NCBI GenBank assembly: GCA_964403015.1
Contig: CAYOEJ010000017.1
Span: forward strand, 1-36,640
DNA: 36,640 nucleotides
Direction of reading: 5' to 3'
DNA from: CAYOEJ01 sp964403015
Lineage (GTDB): Bacteria > Actinomycetota > Actinomycetes > Actinomycetales > Actinomycetaceae
The notes beneath the pieces are model-generated. The model searched no databases. It saw only the letters and a program-made list of their open reading frames with translations, and was not told where the DNA came from. Shown here piece after piece: positions 23,446 through 32,890 of the stretch (position 1 is its first letter; each line of letters begins with the position of its first letter). The translations under genes were made by a program, and so were the position numbers.

Positions 23446-24444
23446 CTACTTGATCAGACCAAGTGAGCGAACGGCGTCGGCCTCTTCTTGGAGAGCCTTC
23501 ACGTTGCGCTCAATGCCAGCCTTGGTGGTGTCGGAAAGCTCGAGGCCTTCGACAACCTTCCATTCGCCGCCCTCAGCGGTAGCGGGCACGCCGAAGATGA
23601 GACCTTCTGGAATGCCGTAGTGAGAACCATCCGACCAAATGCCGGGCGAGGTCCAGTTACCTTCGGGCGTTCCGTTAACCCAGTCGTAGACGTGGTCGAT
23701 CGCAGCCGATGCAGCGGACGCCGCCGACGACGCACCGCGAGCCTCGATGATGGCGGCACCGCGCTTGGCAACGGTAGGCACGAAGTAATCTGCGAGCCAT
23801 GCCTCGTCGACGAGCTCGAGCGCCGGCTTTCCGTCAACCGTTGCCCAAGAGACGTCAGGATGCTGATCGGCAGAGTGATTCCCCCACACGGTCATCTTCT
23901 TGATGTCGGCAACACGGCCGCCGGTCTTCTCAGCAAGCTGGGAGATTGCACGGTTGTGGTCGAGACGCATCATGGCGGTGAAGCGATCCTTCGGAACGTC
24001 TGGGGCAGCGTGAGCAGCGATCAGAGCGTTGGTGTTGGCGGGGTTGCCAACCACGAGAACGCGGACGTCCTCTGCAGCATGATCGTTGATTGCCTTGCCC
24101 TGCGGGCCAAAAATACCGCCATTGGCAGCCAGCAGGTCCGCACGCTCCATACCCTTGGTGCGCGGACGTGCGCCTACAAGGAGGGCAACGTTCGTGCCGT
24201 CGAACGCCTTGTCCATGTCCTCATAGACGTTGACGCTATCGAGCAGCGGGAACGCGGAGTCATTGAGCTCCATTGCGGTACCCTCAGCTGCCTGCAGGCC
24301 CTGTGGAATCTCGAGCAGGTTGAGGCGGACTGGAACGTCCGGGCCGAGCAGCGCGCCCGATGCGATTCGGAAAAGCAGCGCATATCCAATGTTGCCGGCT
24401 GCACCGGTAACGGTCACGGTAACCGGCTTACGAACCTCTGCCAT
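23446..24444 (-). CDS. mdh: Malate dehydrogenase (NAD-dependent)
   Basis: 332-aa cytosolic enzyme interconverting malate and oxaloacetate. The Rossmann loop is TGAAGNIGYALLFRIASG (about residues 14-31), with the NAD-selective acidic residue in LNLLEIP. Substrate and catalytic segments are GARPRTKGMERADLL (mobile loop arginines), NPANTNALI, RLDHNRAISQLA and the catalytic His in WGNHSADQHPD. Length and motifs match the actinobacterial MDH group that resembles the eukaryotic cytosolic enzyme. ATG 24444 has AGGAGT 7 nt upstream. A 227-bp gap separates it from pgi, and its own terminator follows, so it is probably a single transcript. Confidence 0.97.
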   Translation of the reverse strand: MAEVRKPVTVTVTGAAGNIGYALLFRIASGALLGPDVPVRLNLLEIPQGLQAAEGTAMELNDSAFPLLDSVNVYEDMDKAFDGTNVALLVGARPRTKGMERADLLAANGGIFGPQGKAINDHAAEDVRVLVVGNPANTNALIAAHAAPDVPKDRFTAMMRLDHNRAISQLAEKTGGRVADIKKMTVWGNHSADQHPDVSWATVDGKPALELVDEAWLADYFVPTVAKRGAAIIEARGASSAASAASAAIDHVYDWVNGTPEGNWTSPGIWSDGSHYGIPEGLIFGVPATAEGGEWKVVEGLELSDTTKAGIERNVKALQEEADAVRSLGLIK

Positions 24445-24671
24445 GTAGTCAACTCCTATGTTGTTGATGTTCAGTGGGTGCGGCGCTGTCGCCTACACCA
24501 CAGCCCAGCCTACCGCGCGCACTTTCACTCCGTCGTCCCAATTAGTCCCAAATGCTTGAAAGTTCCCCTAGAAACTGAATAGTTCTCACAAGTAGAGACT
24601 CGCGGCAGGCACGGAACGTTCGTGACGGCGAAGAACGACGACGACGAACCGGCCAGTATCCGGCGTGGGGA

Positions 24672-26333
24672 TCAGATATCGCGGCGGAACTGGCGGTAGT
24701 ACTCGATCAAGCCTCGCGTGGAGGAATCCTGCTCGGCAAGAGCTGCCTCGTCGCCGGCCACCGCAGGAGTGAGTTCCTTTGCCATGGCCTTGCCGAGCTC
24801 GACACCCCACTGGTCAAAGGAATCAATGCCCCACACCACGCCCTGGACGAACGTGATGTGCTCATACAGTGCGATGAGCTGCCCCAGAACCGACGGCGTG
24901 AGCGACGGCGCCATGATCGACGCTGTCGGCTTATTGCCGGGGAATTCGCGCGCGGTCACCACGGACTCGTCGGTGCCTTCCGCACGGACCTCGTCGGCAG
25001 TCTTTCCGAATGCCAATGCCTTGGTTTGACCGAAGAAGTTTCCAAGGAACAGCTCGTGCTGATCGGCATCGCCGTCCTTGAGCGCGTGAGCCGGGTTGGC
25101 GAACGCAATGAAGTCGGCAGGAATCAGCTGCGTGCCCTGATGAATGAGCTGGTAGAACGCGTGCTGGCCATTCGTGCCGGGCTCGCCCCAGAAAACCTCG
25201 CCCGTCGTCGTCGTCACGTCTGATCCGTCCCAGCGCACACGCTTGCCGTTCGACTCCATCGTGAGCTGCTGAAGGTAGGCCGGGAAACGGTGCAGGTACT
25301 GCGCGTACGGGAGCACGGCATGGGTGGCGGCTCCAAGGAAGTTGCAGTAGAACACGTTAAGCAGGCCCATGAGGAGTGGAACGTTGCGCTCAGCCGGAGC
25401 CGTTTGGAAGTGAACATCCATGAGGCGGAACCCGGCGAGGAAATTGGCAAAGGCCTTCGGACCGATCGCAATCGCGAGCGAGGTGCCCACCGCGGAATCC
25501 ACCGAGTAGCGGCCACCAACCCAGTCCCAGAATCCGAAAGCGTTGTCCGGATCGATGCCGAACTCTTCCACCTTGTCCAGCGCGGTTGAGACCGCGACGA
25601 AATGCTTGGCAACGGCACCGTCAGTAGGCGCACCTGCCTTTTCCAGATTCTCAAGCAGCCACGTGCGAGCCATGCGCGCGTTGGTCAAGGTCTCGAGCGT
25701 GGTGAACGTCTTGGATGCCACGATAAAGAGCGTGGTCTCCGGGTCAAGACCCTTAAGCGTTTCGGCCACGTCGGTGGGGTCAATGTTGGAGACGAAGCGA
25801 CATTCAATACCCGGTTGAACGTAGGGCTTAAGAGCCTCGTATGCCATCACCGGACCGAGATCAGATCCGCCAATACCGATGTTGACCACGGTCGCGATTG
25901 TCTTACCGGTCACACCCGTCCATTCACCGGAGCGCACCTTGTCCGCAAACTCGTACACGCGCTCAAGAGTTGCATGGACGTCGTCGACCACGTTCTTTCC
26001 ATCCACCTCCAGCGGCGAGTCAGCCGGGTGACGCAGTGCGGTATGGAGCACCGCGCGATCCTCGGTTACGTTGATGCGGTCGCCATTGAACATCGCCTCG
26101 CGGCGCTCTGGCACGTTCACCTCATCGGCTAGCGCAAGTAGCGCCTGCTTGATGTCGTCGGTGAGGTACGACTTCGAGAGATCAACATAGAGGTCACCGG
26201 CGGTGTAGCTGAATTTCTCGGTGCGCTCAGGATCGGAGTCAAACCACGCGCGGAAATCTACCACGAGCGAATCGCGCAGCTGCGTCAGGCGGTTCCAAGC
26301 ATCAGTTTGCGTTGCGTCAACAGGGGCGGACAT
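24672..26333 (-). CDS. pgi: Glucose-6-phosphate isomerase
   Basis: 553-aa glycolytic enzyme interconverting glucose-6-phosphate and fructose-6-phosphate. Signatures are VVNIGIGGSDLGPVMAYEAL (about 145-165), FIVASKTFTTLETLTNA (sugar-phosphate loop), GGRYSVDSAVGTSLAIAIG, the catalytic Glu384 in WGEPGTNGQHAFYQLIHQG and the C-terminal FDQWGVELGKAMA with the lysine that closes the active site. Length matches the E. coli-type enzyme. ATG 26333 has GGAG about 5 nt upstream. Its product is the substrate of the phosphofructokinase encoded nearby on the other strand. Confidence 0.98.
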   Translation of the reverse strand: MSAPVDATQTDAWNRLTQLRDSLVVDFRAWFDSDPERTEKFSYTAGDLYVDLSKSYLTDDIKQALLALADEVNVPERREAMFNGDRINVTEDRAVLHTALRHPADSPLEVDGKNVVDDVHATLERVYEFADKVRSGEWTGVTGKTIATVVNIGIGGSDLGPVMAYEALKPYVQPGIECRFVSNIDPTDVAETLKGLDPETTLFIVASKTFTTLETLTNARMARTWLLENLEKAGAPTDGAVAKHFVAVSTALDKVEEFGIDPDNAFGFWDWVGGRYSVDSAVGTSLAIAIGPKAFANFLAGFRLMDVHFQTAPAERNVPLLMGLLNVFYCNFLGAATHAVLPYAQYLHRFPAYLQQLTMESNGKRVRWDGSDVTTTTGEVFWGEPGTNGQHAFYQLIHQGTQLIPADFIAFANPAHALKDGDADQHELFLGNFFGQTKALAFGKTADEVRAEGTDESVVTAREFPGNKPTASIMAPSLTPSVLGQLIALYEHITFVQGVVWGIDSFDQWGVELGKAMAKELTPAVAGDEAALAEQDSSTRGLIEYYRQFRRDI

Positions 26334-26517
26334 GTTTCTCCTTCATTAGATACACACCTAGTTTAGCCGCGCGAGCGCGCGCGAGTTCGGGTTTCAGCCC
26401 ATCGCCGACGACGGCGGGCAAAGTTGGGTCTGTCTTCGGGTTTTCCGACGACGGCGGGAGTCGCTTGCCGGATCTGGGGCGCTTGGTGTCCCTGGGTTGG
26501 GTTCAAAGATGGTCCCG

Positions 26518-28770
26518 CTACTCGGCTCCCTCGGGCAGTTCTGGCGCCGGGCCACCCACGAGATACATCATTGACGCTCCCGTATTTCCGTTAATCACCG
26601 CTCGGTACTCAAGAAGATTCCCGTTCTCAACTCCCGCGAGGTCGTGGAAAATTCGCGCATCGGGTCCTACCGACGTTCCCAGCGGCACCCACTCTTCTGT
26701 GCCGACCACGCGGTAGGAGAAAGACGTCTGAGAGTAGCGTGATTCTTCGACGTCGGCGACCAACTCCATCTGGTTCGCATCGTTTAGCCGGCCGCCAAGC
26801 GCGATATCGTCCGCTGCAGGAGTCACATTGCCCTCGGCCATGTACACCACGGCCCCATACGCTGGCACCGTGAATTCGTAATTATCATTGGCGCTACTGA
26901 CGCGGCCGGGCAGGTCCGCCTCGTCATCCGTGGAATAGAGCTTGGCGTAAGCCCCACCCTCGGTGAGCGTCGTGACATCCACCGTCACCTCTTCATCGCC
27001 GGAATTGACAAGCACGACGTACTCGATTTGATCCTCCGGATCCACGCGCGAAAACGCGTACGTCTTTCCTTCGGATAGCAACTCAATCTGCGCGCCGGTG
27101 GACAGCCCAGGCTGTTCTCTACGAAGCCACGCCAGCTCCGAAATCGTCTCGTACATCGCCGAATCGGTGGCCATGTGCGGACCGGTTCCAAACTCGCTTC
27201 CATCGATGAGTTCTTGAGATTGGTAAGCGGAAACCTGCGTCTCAAAGAGCGGCTGGCGCGCAATCTTATCGCCGCCGTTGCCAACAAAGCCCTGCTCGTC
27301 GCCGTAATAGATCACTGGCTGGCCGCGCGTCAGATAGAGCAGCGCGTGTGCGAGCTTCGACTTCTTCTCCTTCTCAGCACCTTGGAGAAGGTAGCCCACC
27401 CGACCCATGTCATGGTTGCCGAGGAAGGTTGGAAGGTCGACGGGTGAGGACGAGTGCGTCGTGTACAGCGCGTCCTTGGCAAAGAGGGTGCTAAGAACAC
27501 TCGCATCTGCGCCGTTGAGGTACTGAAGCACGCTGTCTTGATAGGCGAAGTCCAAAACCGAATCCATCTGCGACTGTCGCGGATACTTCGCGAGAATCTC
27601 CGGGTTCGAATCAAAGACTTCGCCGAACATAAAGAACTCGTCATCCGCGTGCTCGGAAATTTGCACGGTCCAGTCTTCCCAGAACTCAAAGTTCACATGC
27701 TTGGCGGTGTCGATACGGAAACCGTCGATTCCCATATCAATCCATGCCTTGTAGATCTCAGCCATGCCATCCACCACAACCTTGTTTTCGGTCATGAGAT
27801 CGTCTAGACCCGAGAAATCGCCATAGGTCACGGATTCCCCCGCCCACGTCGAGTCGCCACGGTTGTGGTAGAGCGTGACGTCGTTGAGCCACTCGGGAAC
27901 TTTGACGACGTCGGAAGCGACCGGCACGTAGGGGAAAGAGGTTTGCGGATCGAGTTCGGGAAATTCTTGCCCGGCCAAAGCGTACGTGTCGATAACGTTG
28001 CCTTCGGCGTCGGTATAGGGCTCAACCGTGGTGGGAATGTAGGAGTAATCGCCACCCTCGTAGGAGATGACGTCCGCCGTATGGTTTGTGATGATGTCGA
28101 AGTAGATCTTGATATCACGCGCGTGCGCCTCGTCGATGAGTTCCTGCAGCTCATCGTTGGTGCCGTAGTGGGGATCGATCTGCGTAAAGTCGGTGATCCA
28201 GTAGCCGTGATACCCCGCTGACTCCTCGCCTTCGCCGCCCTGGACCGGCTGATTCTTGAACGGCGGCGTCAGCCAAATCGCGGTCGCGCCAAGTCCCTCG
28301 ATGTAGTCGAGGTTCTCAGTAATTCCCGCGATATCCCCGCCGAGGAAGAAGCCCCCATTCGTGGGATCGAAACCGGATACCAACGGGTCGTCGCCCAGCC
28401 CGGCGTCGTCGTTATCCGGATTGCCGTTAGCAAACCGGTCCGTCATCACGAAGTAAAACTGCTCTCCTCCACCCGGAGCTTGATACGGCAGCTCGGGAAG
28501 AACGTCAGCCAGATCGTCGTCGTCTTCAAAGTTGGCGGGCACAATGCCGGCGTCGGTCACGCGAAGTTGCGCCGCCTGCGGGAGAACGAGCCTGTGTTCC
28601 TCTCCCCCAAATTCCACCGTGTGCTCGCCAGCCTCAAAGTGGACGTAGTCGCCGTCGGCCGTCACCGGGCCAGCGGGCTCATCAACTGAGTCTTCTGAGC
28701 AAGCAGCTATAGGAGCTAGAAGAAAGAGCGCTCCCACAACACTCATTCCAAGGCGAGATCTACGGGCCAC
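26518..28770 (-). CDS. Secreted alpha-amylase-family (GH13) lipoprotein
   Basis: 750 aa. A basic start (ARRSRLG), a hydrophobic stretch and the lipobox LLAPIAAC place Cys24 as the lipid anchor, so the enzyme should sit on the outer face of the membrane. The GH13 barrel spans about 100-560: YFVMTDRFANGNPDND, GYWITDFTQIDPHYGT, the nucleophile Asp354 in GFRIDTAKHV, acid/base Glu384 in MFGEVFD and Asp454 in FLGNHDMGR. The C-terminal beta domain includes YAFSRVDPEDQIEYVVLVN; the last about 100 residues may be an extra beta domain. It probably cleaves starch- or glycogen-like alpha-glucans, but exact bond specificity is not readable. GTG 28770 has AGGAGG 4 nt before it. It lies between pgi and pfk, consistent with feeding glycolysis. 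Confidence 0.93.
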   Translation of the reverse strand: MARRSRLGMSVVGALFLLAPIAACSEDSVDEPAGPVTADGDYVHFEAGEHTVEFGGEEHRLVLPQAAQLRVTDAGIVPANFEDDDDLADVLPELPYQAPGGGEQFYFVMTDRFANGNPDNDDAGLGDDPLVSGFDPTNGGFFLGGDIAGITENLDYIEGLGATAIWLTPPFKNQPVQGGEGEESAGYHGYWITDFTQIDPHYGTNDELQELIDEAHARDIKIYFDIITNHTADVISYEGGDYSYIPTTVEPYTDAEGNVIDTYALAGQEFPELDPQTSFPYVPVASDVVKVPEWLNDVTLYHNRGDSTWAGESVTYGDFSGLDDLMTENKVVVDGMAEIYKAWIDMGIDGFRIDTAKHVNFEFWEDWTVQISEHADDEFFMFGEVFDSNPEILAKYPRQSQMDSVLDFAYQDSVLQYLNGADASVLSTLFAKDALYTTHSSSPVDLPTFLGNHDMGRVGYLLQGAEKEKKSKLAHALLYLTRGQPVIYYGDEQGFVGNGGDKIARQPLFETQVSAYQSQELIDGSEFGTGPHMATDSAMYETISELAWLRREQPGLSTGAQIELLSEGKTYAFSRVDPEDQIEYVVLVNSGDEEVTVDVTTLTEGGAYAKLYSTDDEADLPGRVSSANDNYEFTVPAYGAVVYMAEGNVTPAADDIALGGRLNDANQMELVADVEESRYSQTSFSYRVVGTEEWVPLGTSVGPDARIFHDLAGVENGNLLEYRAVINGNTGASMMYLVGGPAPELPEGAE

Positions 28771-28885
28771 GGTGCCTCCTTTGTCGGTGTTCCTATCTTA
28801 TACATTTGTGGCGTCAGCCGTGGATTGTGGCAGTATTGAGGGTGAGAACGTACAAGAAACATACGCGTAGCGCCGAGGAGTTTTG

Positions 28886-31159
28886 GTGAGCGACAACGAG
28901 ATCAACAGCGAAGAATCTGGCGTCAAAATTGGCGTGCTAACTTCAGGCGGCGATGCACAGGGCATGAACGCGATCGTTCGTGCAGTGGTACGTACAGCTC
29001 TACACGCGGGCGCGCAGCCCTACGCTCTGCACGAGGGATGGAAGGGTGCGCTCGAAGGTGGCGACCTCATTCGTAAGCTTTCTTGGTCAGACGTCTCTGG
29101 CATCCTGAACAAGGGTGGAACCGCCATCGGCACGGCACGTTCGGATGACTTCCGCGAGCGCTGGGGCATCAAGGCCGTCGTGAAGAACCTCGTGGAGCGC
29201 GGGATTGACCGCCTTGTGGTGATTGGCGGCGACGGCACACTCACCGGCGCCGACGAGCTGCGCGAACTGTGGCCCGAACTCCTCGCCGAGCTTGTGGAGG
29301 AGAATGCCGTTTCGGAGGAGGCGGCAACGAAGCACGCCCATCTTCACCTTGCGGGCGTTGTGGGTTCTATCGACAACGATCTTGTTGGAACGGACATGAC
29401 TGTCGGTGCCGACTCTGCCCTACACCGCATCGTTGAAGCGATCGATGCCGTCGCCTCCACCGCCGCTTCCCATCAGCGCACCTTCATCATCGAGGTCATG
29501 GGTCGCAACTGTGGCTACCTCGCACTGATGAGCGCCATTGCCGGTGGCTGCGACTACGTGTTTATCCCCGAGCTCCCACCAGAGGATGGCTGGGAAGACG
29601 CCATGTGCGAGAAGCTCCGCATTGGCCGCGAGCAGGGCCGCCGCGACTCCATGGTCATCGTGGCAGAAGGCGCCACCGATCGTCATGGTAACCCGATCAC
29701 GGCCGACCAGGTGCGCCAAGTCCTCGCAAATAAGCTCAATGAGGAAGCACGCATTACCTCCCTCGGCCACGTCCAACGTGGCGGCGTGCCCTCGGCATAC
29801 GACCGCTGGATGCCCACTCTTCTTGGCTACACGGCCGCCCACGATCTTGTTAACGCTGAGCCCGGATCGGAGCCACAGATCATTGGCACTCAGCGCAATA
29901 GAATCGTGCGCCTGCCCATGGTGGAGGCCATCAAGAACACGCGCGCTGTCAAGGCATACCTCAAAGAGGGCAACTGGGATCAGGCAATTGAATCTCGCGG
30001 CAGTGGGTTCCGCGAGATGATCGACGTCTTCAATGCGATCTCCTCCCCTACCGTTCGCGAGCTCAACGCTGAATCGCCGCGCATTGGCATCATTCACGCT
30101 GGCGGCCTTGCCCCGGGCATGAACCCCGCCGCGCGTGCCGCGGTCAAGCTCGGCTTGGACCGTGGCTACAAAATGGTTGGGATCGACGGCGGTTTCCCCG
30201 GGCTCATCGACGGCAACATTCGCGATCTTCACTGGGGTGACGTCGAGGGATGGGCCGAAGACGGCGGTGCCGAACTTGGCACCCGCAGAACCATTGCGTC
30301 CTTGGACCAGTACTATGCACTTGGACGTGCCATCGAGAATGCTGAGCTCGATGCGCTTCTTATCATCGGTGGTTTCAAGGGCTACAAGATGGCCTACGAG
30401 ATGGTGTGCGAACGCGACCGCTACCCCGCATTCAACATTCCTATCGTCTGCGTTCCTGCAACCATCGATAACAACCTTCCAGGTTCTGACCTTTCCATCG
30501 GTGTAGATACCGCACTGAATAACAATGCCGAGGTCATCGACCGGATTCGTACCTCCGCCTCGGCCTCACGCCGCTGCTTTGTTGCCGAAACGATGGGCCG
30601 CAAATGTGGCTACCTCGCCCTCATGAGTGCGATCACCACCGGCGCTGAACAGGTCTATCTGCATGAATTCGGAGTAACGCTTAGCCAACTCACCACGGAT
30701 ACGCGCCGCATGGTGGAGGCTTTCAACCACGACCGCCAGCTCTACCTAGTTATTCGGAACGAGGACGCCTCGGAGTACTACACGACTGATTTCCTTGCGC
30801 GCGTGTTTGAGGAAGAAGGTGGGCACCACTTCGACGTGAGAACCGCGATTCTCGGTCACGCCCAGCAGGGTGGGGCGCCTTCGCCTTTCGATCGTACCTT
30901 TGCAGTTAGGGTGGTCAACCGCGCCATTCAGGTCCTCGATGAGCAGTTGAAGGAGAACAAGGCGGGCGCATACCACGTAGGAATTGCCGAGGGCATATCG
31001 GAAGCCCATCCGATCTCGCATATGCCAGAGCTCATCGACATGGATGAGCGACTCCCTTACAACCCCTGGTGGCACAGCCTCAAGGACGTCGTTTACGTGG
31101 TCTCTGACCCGACCTTCGACGGTGAGATGAAGGAACTCGACATCGTATTGGGTGACTAG
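28886..31159 (+). CDS. pfk: 6-phosphofructokinase, fused two-domain eukaryotic type
   Basis: 757-aa enzyme phosphorylating fructose-6-phosphate. The N half (about 12-390) is a full catalytic PFK domain: LTSGGDAQGMNAIVRAVVR, IGGDGTLTGADEL (Asp116), GSIDNDLVGTDMTVGADSAL (catalytic Asp163), EVMGRNCGYLAL and LGHVQRGGVPSAYDR. The C half (about 395-757) repeats the fold but has GGFKGYK where GGDG would be (Phe497-Lys498) and IDNN (Asp528, Asn530) in place of IDND; it keeps ETMGRKCGYLAL and LGHAQQGGAPSPFDR (His658). This matches animal and fungal PFK, in which the second half became an allosteric domain; typical bacterial PfkA is one domain of about 320 aa. GTG 28886 has GAGGAG 5 nt upstream; TTG 28883 is also in frame. 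Confidence 0.95.
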   Translation: MSDNEINSEESGVKIGVLTSGGDAQGMNAIVRAVVRTALHAGAQPYALHEGWKGALEGGDLIRKLSWSDVSGILNKGGTAIGTARSDDFRERWGIKAVVKNLVERGIDRLVVIGGDGTLTGADELRELWPELLAELVEENAVSEEAATKHAHLHLAGVVGSIDNDLVGTDMTVGADSALHRIVEAIDAVASTAASHQRTFIIEVMGRNCGYLALMSAIAGGCDYVFIPELPPEDGWEDAMCEKLRIGREQGRRDSMVIVAEGATDRHGNPITADQVRQVLANKLNEEARITSLGHVQRGGVPSAYDRWMPTLLGYTAAHDLVNAEPGSEPQIIGTQRNRIVRLPMVEAIKNTRAVKAYLKEGNWDQAIESRGSGFREMIDVFNAISSPTVRELNAESPRIGIIHAGGLAPGMNPAARAAVKLGLDRGYKMVGIDGGFPGLIDGNIRDLHWGDVEGWAEDGGAELGTRRTIASLDQYYALGRAIENAELDALLIIGGFKGYKMAYEMVCERDRYPAFNIPIVCVPATIDNNLPGSDLSIGVDTALNNNAEVIDRIRTSASASRRCFVAETMGRKCGYLALMSAITTGAEQVYLHEFGVTLSQLTTDTRRMVEAFNHDRQLYLVIRNEDASEYYTTDFLARVFEEEGGHHFDVRTAILGHAQQGGAPSPFDRTFAVRVVNRAIQVLDEQLKENKAGAYHVGIAEGISEAHPISHMPELIDMDERLPYNPWWHSLKDVVYVVSDPTFDGEMKELDIVLGD

Positions 31160-32448
31160 AGGTCGCCCGGCTCGGTGGATGGCACAACCTCCACCTGCAC
31201 CCGGTCGATCCGGCGGTCATCGAGTGCTGTCACCGTGAAATAACGGCCGGCGAACTCAACCGAATCACCAACTTCGGCCATCCGGCCCAGCTCGTTGATG
31301 ATGAAGCCACCGAGCGTATCGAATGGCCCCTCGGGGAGTTCGACGCCCACGTACTTTTCGACCTCGGCGCGCCCGAGCAGTCCGGTGACCTCGCCGCCAG
31401 TCTCGCCTTCGATGCCAACCGGCGCCTCGTCGTCGTACTCATCCTGAATCTCGCCAACGAACTCCTCGACTACGTCCTCGAGGGTGATGATGCCGTCGGT
31501 GCCACCATACTCATCGACGACGATGGCTAGGTGGGCGTTGTGCTGGCGCATTTCGGTCAGTGCAGCAAGCACCTGCTTACCCTCGGGGAAGTAAAGAATC
31601 GGGCGAATTAGATCGCGCACGGTGCTCACCTCTGCGCCGGGCAAAATGAAGTCGCGGATGTGGATGAAGCCGAGCACGTCGTCGTCGTTGGAATTGTCGC
31701 GTACCGGGTAACGCGAGTGCTCCATCTCGTTGACCATGCGCTGCGCATCGCCAATGGGCATGTCGGCGTCGATAAACTCGACCTCCGTGCGCGGAGTCAT
31801 AATTTCTTCAATGGTGCGGTTACCCACGGAAAGCAGGTCCACCATCATGTCACGCTCCGTATCGGGCAGCGCCTCGTAACCAGCGACGTAGGAGCGGAGC
31901 TCGTCGGCGTCCATTTCCTCACGCTTCTCATTCGGATCGCGCCCGAACAGACGCAGCACAAAGTTTGTGGAGACGCCAAGGAACCAAATGACCGGCCGGA
32001 GCATGGTGGTAATAAAGCTGAGCGGGCGTGCCACGAGAAGTGCAAATGTTTCAGCGCTCTGCATCGCCAGACGCTTCGGAACGAGCTCGCCGAACACAAT
32101 CGAGAGATAGGAAATAAAGATCGTCGTGAGGATGAAGGCCGTGGTGTCCGCAGCCCCACTCCCCATTCCGAGGTTCGTAAACCATGGCGCAACCAGCGGC
32201 GCAATCTGCGCGGCACCAAACGAGGCTGAGAAGAAGCCTGCGAGTGTGACGCCTACCTGAACAGCAGAAAGGAATCGGTTCGAATCCGCGGTGAGTGCCT
32301 TGATCTTCTCACCGGCCTTCGAGCGCTTTGCCATCGATTCAATCTGCGTCTCACGCAGGGTCACAAGGGCCAGTTCCGAAGCGGCAAAGAGCGCGCCAAT
32401 GAAGGTAAAGAGAAGGACGAAAAGGAAGTTCGTAAAGAGTTCGCTCAC
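31156..32448 (-). CDS. CNNM/CorC-type membrane protein with CBS domains
   Basis: 430 aa. The N-terminal DUF21/CNNM transmembrane domain (about 1-190) starts ELFTNFLFVLLFTFIGALFAASELALVTLRE and includes GVTLAGFFSASFGAAQIAP and GELVPKRLAMQSAE. A CBS pair follows (about 210-335: IMTPRTEVEFIDAD, HSRYPVRDNSNDDDVLGFIHIRDF, IVVDEYGGTDGIITLEDVVEEFVGEI). The C-terminal CorC_HlyC domain runs about 345-425. Family members transport or regulate Mg2+, though older annotations call them hemolysins. The GTG start is at the very edge of an assembly gap; its fit to family N-termini suggests it is complete, but the ribosome binding site cannot be seen. The stop shares the palindrome CTAG with the pfk stop (4-nt tail overlap). 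Confidence 0.92.
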   Translation of the reverse strand: MSELFTNFLFVLLFTFIGALFAASELALVTLRETQIESMAKRSKAGEKIKALTADSNRFLSAVQVGVTLAGFFSASFGAAQIAPLVAPWFTNLGMGSGAADTTAFILTTIFISYLSIVFGELVPKRLAMQSAETFALLVARPLSFITTMLRPVIWFLGVSTNFVLRLFGRDPNEKREEMDADELRSYVAGYEALPDTERDMMVDLLSVGNRTIEEIMTPRTEVEFIDADMPIGDAQRMVNEMEHSRYPVRDNSNDDDVLGFIHIRDFILPGAEVSTVRDLIRPILYFPEGKQVLAALTEMRQHNAHLAIVVDEYGGTDGIITLEDVVEEFVGEIQDEYDDEAPVGIEGETGGEVTGLLGRAEVEKYVGVELPEGPFDTLGGFIINELGRMAEVGDSVEFAGRYFTVTALDDRRIDRVQVEVVPSTEPGDL

Positions 32449-32548
32449 NNNNNNNNNNNNNNNNNNNNNNNNNNNNNNNNNNNNNNNNNNNNNNNNNNNN
32501 NNNNNNNNNNNNNNNNNNNNNNNNNNNNNNNNNNNNNNNNNNNNNNNN
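32449..32548. other. 100-N assembly gap without repeated flanks
   Basis: Unlike the gaps at 17808 and 20980, the two sides share no obvious sequence, so DNA of unknown length is missing here. It holds the promoter and ribosome binding site of the CNNM/CorC gene and whatever lies downstream of DUF3017. Confidence 0.9.
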
Positions 32549-32560
32549 AGGCTACTTCCA

Positions 32561-32827
32561 TCAGGCTGGCGTGTCCCCCCACGTGGACAAATATGCCAGA
32601 GCGCCGGCCAAGACGAGCAGCGTTATGGCGTCCGTTGCAGCACTTCTGACCTGCGGCACAGTGCCGGCTGGAAAGGCGACGCGTCCAACCGCAAGGAGTA
32701 CGAGGCTTCCAGCCAGTACGAAGCCTGCCGTCTGGACTCCTGCAGCAAACGCGATTGCAACCACGCCAACAATCCAAGCGATGAGCAGGACATAGTAGAC
32801 GACTGGCGGAAATCGATGTGTGGGCAC
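32561..32827 (-). CDS. DUF3017-type small membrane protein
   Basis: 88 aa with three hydrophobic helices (about 8-27, 30-50 and 64-82) separated by short polar turns. Composition, length and position immediately downstream of purH match the actinobacterial DUF3017 family, whose function is unknown. The start is GTG at 32827, without a convincing Shine-Dalgarno; the 63-bp gap after purH shows no terminator, so it is probably co-transcribed with purH. A frame running into the gap on the other side is not supported. Confidence 0.75.
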   Translation of the reverse strand: MPTHRFPPVVYYVLLIAWIVGVVAIAFAAGVQTAGFVLAGSLVLLAVGRVAFPAGTVPQVRSAATDAITLLVLAGALAYLSTWGDTPA

Positions 32828-32890
32828 GAAGGAAGTCTATCTGCTTTGATGAGCGCTCGTCCCGGTCTGGTCAACGAACGCTCTCAGCTA

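Noticed and set aside
24445..24671. Gene or structured RNA in the mdh-pgi gap
   Set aside because: Only short shadow frames are found. No tRNA fold or strong hairpin with a T-tract was seen; it is best read as the mdh promoter region.
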